A stretch of DNA of 64,000 bases, taken from assembly GCA_016704535.1 (NCBI GenBank), contig JADIZZ010000007.1, forward strand, positions 124,001-188,000, given 5' to 3'. Below, piece by piece: positions 8,420-16,789 of the stretch. The translations under genes were made by a program, and so were the position numbers. The notes beneath the pieces are model-generated. The model saw only the letters and a list, made by a program, of their open reading frames with translations. It was not told where the DNA came from and ran no database searches. Source of the stretch: Betaproteobacteria bacterium (GTDB lineage Bacteria; Pseudomonadota; Gammaproteobacteria; Burkholderiales; Burkholderiaceae_C). Within the stretch, counting starts at the first letter, position 1. Every line of letters begins with the position of its first letter.

Positions 8420-11400
8420 TCAGCCGCCAGGCAGCGGGAACCACGCCGGGTCCAGCGCCACCGTCTGGCCGACCACGCCGACCAGCTCGACGGTGTTCAG
8501 GTCGATATTGGCGACGAATTCGACCAGCGAAGCCTGCGTGAAGGTGCCATCGGCGAGCAGGCCGGTGTAGGCCACCAGCATGTCCAGCGGGATCGGCGTG
8601 CCGACGATCGTGCTCCACAGATGGGCCACCAGCGCATCGTTGGGGACGCCGGGGGCGTAGTGGTTGATCATGGCCTGCGCCAGCTCGAGCTGGTTGCCGC
8701 CCTGGCGGTCGAGTTGCGCCGTCCACTGGCTCAGTTCGGCCAGAGACGGCGCGCGGCCGAAGCCGGCGTTGAACATCGCCCAGGCCTGGTAGGTGTGACC
8801 GCCGGGCAGCGTGTCGTTGGCCAGCACCGTGTCGGCGAACTGCAGCCGCTCGACCGACAGCAGCGTGTCGCTGCCGTCGGCGCCGCCCGAGACGGTGCGC
8901 GCGACGGTGTCGCCGGCCAGCAGATAGGCGGCCAGCGGGCCGCTGAAGATCACGGTGTCGATGCCGTCGCGGCCGTCGAAGGTGTTGTTGGCCGCTGTGC
9001 CGCGGAAGACGTTCGGCGCCGCGTTGCCGATGCCGTTCACCGCCGCACCGGTGAGCATCAGGTTCTCGACGTTGTCGGGCAGCGTGTAGCTCACGCTCGA
9101 TCGAACGGTGTCCATGCCGCCTTGCGGGCTCTCGACGATGCGGTCGAGCGCACTCGTCACCGTGTAGGCGTCGTTGCTGCGGCCGTGGCTGAAGACCTGA
9201 CCCGTGCCGTCGTCGTCGACGATCGTCGCTGTCACCAGGCGCTGCGCGATGGTGGCGTTGGTGGCGCGGAAGAGGTCGAGCGAGAAGACCTCGTCGCCCT
9301 CGGCGGCGATGTTGTCGGTCAGCAGCAGCGGTATCCACTTGACGGTCTCGCCGGGCGCGAAGACCAGCGTCTCGGACTTGGCCTGGAAGTCGGCGGCGTT
9401 GTTAGCGATGGCCGTGCCGTTGACGAGCTGGTAGTTCACGGTCACGCTGTTGCGCGACGGTGCGCTGAGCTGCAGCACGAAGCCGGTCATGGCATCGGCC
9501 TCGCTGACGACGATCGGCAGGGCAGTCACCTGCGGCTGGCCGACGCCGGGCTGGTCGCTGGCGCCTATCGTGGCCGCACCCTTGCCGTCGACGATGGTCG
9601 CCCCCGACGGGGTTGCCGAGCACGAGGCCGAAGGCCTCGGCGTTCTCTGTCAGCGCGTCGTCGAAGATGTCGACCTGCACCGTCTTCACCATCTCGCCCG
9701 GTGCGAAATGGAGTGTGCCGCTGCCGGCGCGGTAGTCCTGGCCGGCGGCGGCGGTGTCGTCGGCCGTGGCATAGGCAACCGAGATCGGGCTCGCCGACGG
9801 CCGGTCGAGCCAGACGAAAACGCTCGCCAGGCCCGCAGACTCGTCGACCACCGCGTCGCCGACCCGGATGCCCGGCGTGCCGGTGGTGCCGTCGTTGTCC
9901 ACGATGTAGGCCGGCGTGTAGCGCTGCGGCACGACGCCGTTGACGGGGCTGAAGAGGTCGAGCCAGAACGCTTCGGTGCCTTCGGCGGCGGTGTTGTCGG
10001 TGATCAGCACCGTCACCGCCTTGCTCGTTTCGCCGGGCGCGAAGACCAGCGTCTCCGACTTGTCCTGGAAGTCGGCGGCGTTGTTGGCGATCGCGGTGCC
10101 GTTGACGAGCTGGTAGCTGACCGTGACGCTGCTGAGCGACGGTGCGTCGAGCTGCACCACGAAGCTGGCGTGGGCATCGCCTTCGCCGACGGCGAGCGCG
10201 CGCGCCAGGATCTGCGGCGTGCCGGTGGGCGGGGCATCGTTGCGCGCGATCTCGGCCACCCCGAATGGTTCGGCCAGCGTCGCCTGCACCGCATTGCCAA
10301 GCACGAGCCGGAAGAAGTCGCTGCTTTCGGCCAGGCTGTCGTCGAAGATCTCGACCTGGACCGCCTTCACCATCTCGCCTGCCGCGAAGTTCAGCACGCC
10401 GCTGGCGGCGCGGTAGTCCTGCCCGGCGACGGCGGTGTCGTCGGCAGTTGCATAGGCGACGGCGACCGCGCCCGCCGCGGGCCGGTCGAGCGAGACCATG
10501 AAGGTCGCGAACTGCGCGCCCTCGTCGACCACCGGGTCGCTGACCGCAATCGCCGGCGTGCCGGTGGTGCCGTCGTCGTCGAAGACGAAGGCCGGCGTGT
10601 AGCGCATCGGCACCGCGGCGTTGACGGGGCTGAACAGGTCGAGCCAGAAGACCTCGGTGGCCTCTTCCGCCGTGTTGTCGGTGAGCAGCACGGTCACGGT
10701 CTTGGTCGTCTCGCCGGGGGCAAAGCTCAGGGTCTGCGACTGGGCCTGGAAGTCTGCCGCGTTGTTGGCGATCGCCGAGCCGTTGACGAACTGGTAGCTG
10801 ACGGTGACGGCGTTCTGCGACGGCGCGCTGAGCTGGATCACGAAGCTGGCATAGGCATCGCCCTCGCCGGCGGCAAGCGCACGCGCCAGCACCTGCGGTG
10901 CCCCGGTGGGCGGCGCGTCGTTGTGCGCGATCTCGGCCGTGGCAGGGCCGTGGGCCAGCGTGGCGGCAACGGGATTGGCGAGCACGAGCTTGAAGAATTC
11001 CGCACCCTCGGCCAGGCTGTCGTCGGTGATGTCGACGAAGACCGTTTTGACCATCTCGCCGGGCGCGAACTTGAGCACACCGCTGGCGGCGCGGTAGTCC
11101 TGCCCGGCGACGGCCGTGTCGTCGGCCGTCGCGTAGTCGACCGCGACGTCGCTCGTCGAGGGCCGGCTCAGCGAGATCTGAAAGGCGGCGCGGCCCGTCG
11201 CCTCGTCGAGCACGATGTCGCGCACCGCGATCGCGGGCGTGCCGGTGGTGCCGTCGTCGTCGAAGATCCTGGCCAGCGTGTAGCGTTGTGGCACCACGGC
11301 ATTGACGGGGCTGAACAGGTCGAGCCAGAAGGCCTCGGTGGCTTCGGCCGTGGTGTTGTCGGTGATCAGTGCCGTCAGCGTCTTCGTCGTCTCGCCGGGC

Positions 11401-12263
11401 GCGAAGACCAGCGTGCCGGACTGCCCCTGGAAGTCGGCGGCGTTGTTGGCGATCGCGCTGCCGTTCAGGAACTGGTAGCCGACGGTGACCGCGTTCAGCG
11501 ACGGCGCGTCGAGCTGCACGACCCAGTGGGCATAGGCGTCGCTCTCGCTGGCGGCGAAGCCGCGCGCCAGCACGCGCGGCGTGCCGGTCGGTGGCGCGTC
11601 GTTACGGCCGATCTCGGCGACACCGAAGCCGTCGGTCAGCGTCGCGCCGCTCGGGTTGCCGAGCACGAGCTTGAAGGTCTCGGCGGTCTCGGCCAGGCTG
11701 TCGTTGACGATGCCGACGGTGACCGTCTTGACCCGCTCTCCTGCGGCGAAGTTCAGCAGCCCGGCCGCGGCCAGGTAGTCCTGCCCGGCGACGGCGGTGT
11801 CGTCGGCCGTCGCATAGCTGACCGACACCGGGCCGGCTGCGGGCCGGCTCAGCGAGACGAAGAAGCTGGCGCTGCCGGCCGCCTCGTCGACGACGACGTC
11901 GTTGACAGTGATCGCCGGCGTGCCGGTGCTGCCGTCGTTGTCGAAGACGAGCGCGGGCGCGTAGCGCTGCGAGACCACGGCATTGACGGGGCTGAAGAGG
12001 TCGAGCCAGAAGACCTCGGTGGCTTCGGCGGTGGTGTTGTTGGTCAGCACCGCGGTGACGGTCTTGCTCGTCTGCCCGGGCGCGAAGACGAGCGTGCCCG
12101 ACTTGGCCTGGAAGTCGGCGGCGTTGTTGGCGATGGCGCTGCCGTTGACGAGCTGGTAGCTCACCCGCACCTCGATGGCCGAGGCTTCGTCCAGCGTGAT
12201 CAGGAAGTCGAGCGAGGCGGCGCCTTCGCTGGCGGCGACGGGTCGGACACGAAAGTAGGGCAT
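8420..12263 (-). CDS. Calx-beta repeat RTX/DUF4214 secreted protein (frameshifted)
   Basis: Read with one frame correction at 9601-9605, this is a single protein of about 1,280 residues. It starts at the ATG of 12263 behind an AGGAG site. It consists of nine Calx-beta domains, arranged as four nearly identical two-domain units of about 227-230 residues plus one final domain. Each unit shows VSYQ-x-VNG-x-AIANNAADF, L-x-FAPGE and DDTAVAGQDY motifs. The C-terminal part carries a degenerate RTX segment (NTFDGRDGIDTVIFSG) and a DUF4214-like region. There is no N-terminal signal peptide, consistent with type I secretion. Calx-beta repeats bind calcium in adhesins. Without correction, two overlapping reading frames (9402-12263 and 8420-9529) remain, split between LGNPVG and ATIVDG. 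Confidence 0.8.
9601..9605 (-). other. Probable +1 frameshift in a five-C run
   Basis: The coding strand reads GTCGGGGGCGACC, whereas the repeat consensus LGNPVGATIVDG needs only four G. Removing one base joins the two frames smoothly. It is either an assembly error or a natural slippage site. Confidence 0.75.
9640..12230 (-). repeat. Tandem coding repeats, about 681-690 bp period
   Basis: Long segments recur at a regular spacing inside the Calx-beta gene; for example the GTPAI strand with its preceding DDGTT turn falls near 9880, 10567, 11247 and 11929. Each period encodes two different Calx-beta domains (an A type with AIANNAADFQ and a B type with YATADDTAVAGQDY). Nucleotide similarity between units is high, pointing to recent duplication or gene conversion. 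Confidence 0.8.
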
Positions 12264-12409
12264 GGCGGCTCCTCATCCAGGCGGACGACGGTGACGGGCT
12301 GCCCCGTCGTCGTCCAAGCCGGGGTGTGGCCGGCAAGGTAGGCGCAGGCGCGTTACTGCAGGGTTACCGTGGCCGCCGGCAGGGTTGCGCTGGGTTCGTT
12401 CACAGCCTC

Positions 12410-15400
12410 TCAGCCGCGGCGCCGCTCGGCCGCCGCCAGCAAGGCGCGGTTGGTCGGGTTGCGCTGCAGGAAGCTGTCGCGGAAGGCTTCGGGCACCTGC
12501 GGCAGGGCCACCTGGCGGATCCAGTGCGCAGCGCTGGCCAGCGCCTGCAGCACCTCATCGCTGGCGGCGCAGGCGTCGAAGACCTGCACCGCGATCCACC
12601 AGGCTTCGGGCAGGTACATGTCGGCTGGCTGCACGCGCTGCAGCCGCGGCAGCAGCTCGCGCAGCGCCGCCGCGGCTTCGGCCGTGCGCCCGGCGCGATG
12701 CAGCGCCCAGGCGCGCAGCAGGCCGGCGCGCATGGCGACGCCGCCGAATTCCAGCGTGCCGGCCAGCTGCAGCACGTCTTCGCAGCGCGCGACGGCGGCT
12801 GCGGGGTCGAGGCCGCCGGCCTGGTCGAGCAGGGCCTGCATTCGCACATGGGGGTCGCCGCCGCGGTCGAGGATCTGCAGCGCGTTGTCCAGCCCCGGCC
12901 CGTCGCTCAGGCCGAGCGCGCGGTCGACGCGTGTGGACAGCATGGCGCGGCGCGCCTGCACCGAAGCCACGTCGAGGGGTGCGCCAGCAAGCGCCTGCCG
13001 CGCGCGCGCGAACTGCCCCAGGTCGATGAGGATCTGCGCCTTGTGGTTGCCCGCCACGGCCAGCCACAGCGCCTGCCCGTCGCGCTGGAAGCGGGCCAGC
13101 GCGCTGTCGAGACGTTCGAGCGCTTCGCCGTAGCGACCGGCCATGCCGCAGTACAGGCCGACATAAGTCTCGACGACACCGCCGGTGGGCCCGTCGGTGG
13201 CGCCCAGCTGCTGCTGCAGCGCATGCGCGCGTTGCGCCAGCCCGAGCGCCTGGTCGACGTGGCCCAGGTTGCCCTGCACCGTGGCCAGGTTCGAGGTCAA
13301 CGTGGCCAGCTCGGCCAGGTCGCCGAGCGCCTGCGCGTTGGCGATCGCCCGCGCCAGTGCCGCCGCAGTGTCGCGCAGGCGGCGCGCGGTGTTCAGCACG
13401 TAGGCGTAGTCGGCCCAGAAGCGACCCTTCTGCTCGGCATTGCCTTCGCCTTCGACGATGTCCCGGAAAGGCTCGATGACCGCCAGGCCTTCGACGGCGC
13501 GGCCGCCCTGTGCCAGGCCCACCGCGTGCAGCCGCGCTGCCTCGAAGCGCGGCCAGGGGCTGTCGAAATTGCGCGCCAGCGCACCGGCCTGCACGGCGGC
13601 AGCCACCCCTGTCGGGTGGTCGCCGGTCATCAGCGCGGCCATCGCGCGCGCGGTCAACGCTGCGGCGCGCTGGCGGTCGGTGCGGGCTTCGGCCAGCAGG
13701 GTGTCGATCATCTGCCGTGCCACCGCCACGCCCTGCACGACGATCAGCGCCTGCAGGCTGTCGCAGCGGGCGTCGAACGAACGTTCGGCGTCGCCGGCGT
13801 GGTCGAAACACAGGCTCGCCTGCTGCCAGTGTTCGACCTCCAGGCTGCGCTGCGACGCCGCCTGCGCCTGGCGCGCGGCCTGCACGTAAGCATCGGCGGC
13901 GAGCACCCATTCGTGCGCGCCGGCCCAGTGCGGCGCGATGCGCGCCGCCGGCGCCTGCCGCGCCAGCAGCGCGGTGGCGATGCGCCTGTGCAGCAGCCGC
14001 GCGATCGGCGCCGGCACCGAAGCGCGCGTGGCCTCGCAGATCAGGTCGTGCGCGAAGGCGCCTTCACGGATCACCTGCGCCGCCTCGAGTTCACGCCAGG
14101 GCTCGGCGATGTCCAGCGGGTGCGCTTCCAGCACCGCCGCGGCCAGCTCGGCACCGAAGCTGGCGCCGGCCAGGGCCGCCACGCGCGCCAGCTTCAGCGC
14201 TGCCGGCGACAGCTGCGCCAGGCGGCGCTCGACGAGGGCGCCGACGGTGCTCGGCTGCGGCAGGCGGTCGCCGGCCGCGGTGGCGCCGCTGATCAGCATG
14301 TCCTTCAGCGTCTCGAGCGCGAACATCGGGTTGCCGCCGGTGTGCCTCAGCAGTGCCGGCGCCAGGCGCCGCGCATCGATGGCCGGCAAGGCCAGCGACT
14401 CGACCAGCTCGGCCAGCAGCGCCTCGTCCAGCGGCCCCAGCCGCACCGTTTCCAGGCGCTGCGTTTCCTCCAGCGTCGAGCGCAGCGCGGCAGCCGCCGC
14501 GCCGCCATCGGTCGGGCGTTGCGCGTAGCCCCAGTTCAGCGACGACAAGGCCTCGGACTGCGTCAGCGACTGCATGAATTCGACGCTGGCGTCGTCGGCG
14601 AAATGCAGGTCGTCGACGATCGCCGCGCGCCAGCCCAGCGCCAGCGCATCGGCGAGCGTGGCGTCCACCGCGCGGTACAGCAGCAGGCGCTGCGCCTCGC
14701 CCGACAGCGCCGCGGCGGCGCCCAGTTCCGGCAGCAGCATTGCCAGGTCCTGGCGTCGTGTTTCGCCCAGCGTCACGTCGTGGCGCGCCAGCACCGCGCG
14801 CAGCAGGCGCGCCAGCACCGCGTATGCGATGCCGGCATCACCCGGCCGGGCCTGCACGCTGACGACGCCGTCCAGACCGGCGGCGAAGTCCTGCAGCAAG
14901 CGTGTCTTGCCGATGCCGGCTTCGCCGAGCAGCGCAAAGGCGCGCCGGCCCGACCAGGCGCGCGCCAGCGTCGCTGTCTCGGCCGTGCGGCCGACGAGCC
15001 GCGGCGGCCGCAGCAGGCTGGCCGGCACCACCGCACGCCGCGCTGGCAGCGCTGCTGCGCTGCGCTCGACGGTCGCCAGCAGCTCGACCGTCTCGGCCGA
15101 AGGGCGCGCGCCGAGCTCGTCCTTCAGCCGCGACTCGAAACGCTCGAAGGACGCGATTGCCGCGCTGCAGTCGCGGCGCAGATAGTGCAGCCGCATCAGG
15201 CGGCGCTGCGCATGTTCCGACAGCGGATCGTTGTCGACCAGGCGCTGCGCGTAGGCCAGGCCGCGCACGATGGCGCCGTTCGCTTCGCACACCGCGGCCG
15301 CCGCGGCCAGTGCGGCATCGCGCTGCTCGCGCCAGCGCCGGCGCGCCGCCTCGACCCAGGCGGCCAGTTCCGCCTGGCCGCTGTAGTCCAGGCCACCGAG

Positions 15401-15823
15401 CAGGTCCTCGCTGCCGGCGTTTTCGTCGCTGGCGATCGCGGCCAGGGTCGGCGCCAGGTCGGTCTGCATGCCCGGCGCCAGTTGCAGCCAGGCGCCGCTG
15501 GCCACGAGGTTGACGCCCAGCTCTCGGCGCAGCCTGAACAGGCGCTGGCGCAGGTTGGTGTCGGCCTTCCTGCGGTCGGCGTCCGGCCACAACAGCGCCG
15601 TGGCGTGGTCGGCCGCGACGGGTCCGTCGAGCGCCACCAGCGCCAGCAAGGCGGCGTCCTTGGCAGACAGCGGCAAGCTCGACGGCGGCTGTGTGCGTTC
15701 CAGTCCGGGGCGGCCGAGCAGGCGCAGCCGCCAGCCGCCGGCGGCTGCGGTCGGATCGGGTACGGAGGGCTGGGCAGCTGCCGGCATCGTCGACGCATCC
15801 AGGGCCGCCGCCTGCCCGGCCAC
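12410..15823 (-). CDS. SARP-like BTAD / AAA ATPase / TPR regulator
   Basis: This 1,137-residue protein has an N-terminal winged-helix region of the OmpR/SARP type (about 30-115), a bacterial transcriptional activator domain built of TPR helices (about 140-250), an AAA_16-type ATPase beginning near VGRTAE with a Walker A GEAGIGKT around 300-307 and a Walker B-like IVDDLHF near 415, and a long TPR-rich C-terminal half. The layout matches large ATP-dependent activators such as AfsR- or MalT-like proteins. The start is the GTG at 15823; an ATG at 15787 is also possible. It lies upstream of the Calx-beta gene on the same strand, 146 bases apart with no other gene between, so it may control it; that is inference. 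Confidence 0.8.
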   Translation of the reverse strand: MAGQAAALDASTMPAAAQPSVPDPTAAAGGWRLRLLGRPGLERTQPPSSLPLSAKDAALLALVALDGPVAADHATALLWPDADRRKADTNLRQRLFRLRRELGVNLVASGAWLQLAPGMQTDLAPTLAAIASDENAGSEDLLGGLDYSGQAELAAWVEAARRRWREQRDAALAAAAAVCEANGAIVRGLAYAQRLVDNDPLSEHAQRRLMRLHYLRRDCSAAIASFERFESRLKDELGARPSAETVELLATVERSAAALPARRAVVPASLLRPPRLVGRTAETATLARAWSGRRAFALLGEAGIGKTRLLQDFAAGLDGVVSVQARPGDAGIAYAVLARLLRAVLARHDVTLGETRRQDLAMLLPELGAAAALSGEAQRLLLYRAVDATLADALALGWRAAIVDDLHFADDASVEFMQSLTQSEALSSLNWGYAQRPTDGGAAAAALRSTLEETQRLETVRLGPLDEALLAELVESLALPAIDARRLAPALLRHTGGNPMFALETLKDMLISGATAAGDRLPQPSTVGALVERRLAQLSPAALKLARVAALAGASFGAELAAAVLEAHPLDIAEPWRELEAAQVIREGAFAHDLICEATRASVPAPIARLLHRRIATALLARQAPAARIAPHWAGAHEWVLAADAYVQAARQAQAASQRSLEVEHWQQASLCFDHAGDAERSFDARCDSLQALIVVQGVAVARQMIDTLLAEARTDRQRAAALTARAMAALMTGDHPTGVAAAVQAGALARNFDSPWPRFEAARLHAVGLAQGGRAVEGLAVIEPFRDIVEGEGNAEQKGRFWADYAYVLNTARRLRDTAAALARAIANAQALGDLAELATLTSNLATVQGNLGHVDQALGLAQRAHALQQQLGATDGPTGGVVETYVGLYCGMAGRYGEALERLDSALARFQRDGQALWLAVAGNHKAQILIDLGQFARARQALAGAPLDVASVQARRAMLSTRVDRALGLSDGPGLDNALQILDRGGDPHVRMQALLDQAGGLDPAAAVARCEDVLQLAGTLEFGGVAMRAGLLRAWALHRAGRTAEAAAALRELLPRLQRVQPADMYLPEAWWIAVQVFDACAASDEVLQALASAAHWIRQVALPQVPEAFRDSFLQRNPTNRALLAAAERRRG

Positions 15824-15895
15824 GGCGGTCGGAGCGTCGGCGGAGGCGCTGCGATTGTGTTGTAGGGGTCGCCCCGTTACCAGCGGGTTACCGGG

Positions 15896-16003
15896 TCATC
15901 GGCGTGGGCAATCGAGGCGAGCGGCATGGGCCGAAGTGAACCCGAAGCAGGCGACGCAAAGCGCAACACCCAATCCAATCGCAACCGGCACACGAAGTTG
16001 CAT
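15896..16003 (-). CDS. Micro-ORF consisting of a signal peptide
   Basis: The 318-base gap between 15824 and 16141 contains a 35-codon frame starting with ATG at 16003. It encodes a near-perfect signal peptide (MQLRVPVAIGLG, hydrophobic core, then SAHAARLD) followed by only a few residues and TGA. It may be a truncated exported protein or a tiny secreted peptide. No convincing ribosome site is visible. A second short minus-strand frame (about 16050-16141, VAFARFEQDSALKGQLE) could be a C-terminal remnant. Nothing else is seen in the gap. Confidence 0.3.
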   Translation of the reverse strand: MQLRVPVAIGLGVALCVACFGFTSAHAARLDCPRR

Positions 16004-16141
16004 CTCGAGCTCATTTGCGTCCGGGCCCTTTGGTCGGCGTCTGAGCCCGCTCAACGCCGCTGAACCTGCTCAGGCCGGGCCTGCGCGATCTCGAGCTGGC
16101 CCTTCAGCGCGCTGTCTTGCTCGAAGCGCGCGAAAGCCACG

Positions 16142-16768
16142 TCAAGGCGTCGGATCGACCGGAATCGTCAAGTTCACCAGGTACCGGTGTGCTGCCGGGT
16201 CCACACCGATGCTGACGAGCACCCGCCGCTCAGGCCCGCCCCTGGGGCGCAGCTCGAGCAGCCATGCAGGTTGCTGTGTGCTGGCGTCAAGGCCGGATAT
16301 CGCCGATCTGAATCGAGACGCACTTTCGGCGCTGAAGAAGGCGTCGAGGGGCAGGCCATGGGCATCGTCGCGTGCTATCCCCAGCATGTCGGCCCCGGTC
16401 TGATTCAACTCGTGCACGACGAATCGAGGATCTATCGTGAAACAGCCGACCGGCTGGTGGTCGTAAAGCTCGATCTGTCGGCGCAGGGCGAACTCCAGCT
16501 CAGCGCGTGACTCGTCCAGTTCCTGCGCCTGCAGGTCGAGTTCGACCTGAAGCACCTGCAGTTCGTGCAACAGCGTCAAGGCATCCGCTGCCGTGTCCGG
16601 GGAGGATGCCAAGGCATGGAGCACGGCCAGCGCATCGGCGGCCCTGGCTGTGGAGCCCTTGGTCGCGGCTGGCCCCGTCAGCCGGGAGGCGGCCCGATGG
16701 CGAAGGTCCGCCGATCGTTCGGGTTCGATCGCGTGAACGCGCAGGTCGGACATGGGGACCTTCTTCAT
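16142..16768 (-). CDS. PAS-domain protein
   Basis: The 208-residue product has a helical N-terminal half with a coiled-coil-like stretch (VLQVELDLQAQELDESRAEL, about 90-110) leading into one PAS domain (YDHQPVGCFTID, then GADMLGI and the FF-S-A-E-S segment). There is no output domain such as a kinase or cyclase. It starts 22 bases after the CheB/CheR fusion gene ends, so they are probably co-transcribed, and its coiled coil plus PAS mirrors the end of that fusion. It may be an accessory sensor or interaction partner. Confidence 0.7.
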   Translation of the reverse strand: MKKVPMSDLRVHAIEPERSADLRHRAASRLTGPAATKGSTARAADALAVLHALASSPDTAADALTLLHELQVLQVELDLQAQELDESRAELEFALRRQIELYDHQPVGCFTIDPRFVVHELNQTGADMLGIARDDAHGLPLDAFFSAESASRFRSAISGLDASTQQPAWLLELRPRGGPERRVLVSIGVDPAAHRYLVNLTIPVDPTP

Positions 16769-16789
16769 GGGGGGCGAGGAGTTTCCACT

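Noticed and set aside
8084..9943. A 619-codon plus-strand gene
   Set aside because: Only its first ~110 codons look protein-like; the rest is antisense to the Calx-beta gene.
9640..12230. Regular repeats considered as a CRISPR array
   Set aside because: The units are about 680 bp, coding and nearly identical throughout, with no short repeat/spacer alternation.
9450..12341. A long plus-strand frame opposite the Calx-beta gene
   Set aside because: It reads as repetitive valine/arginine/aspartate antisense of the repeats and has no start or domain.
12326..15865. A plus-strand frame of about 1,180 codons opposite the SARP gene
   Set aside because: It is a GC-driven shadow. Its product is arginine/alanine/glutamine-rich without domains, while the minus strand has clear Walker and TPR motifs.
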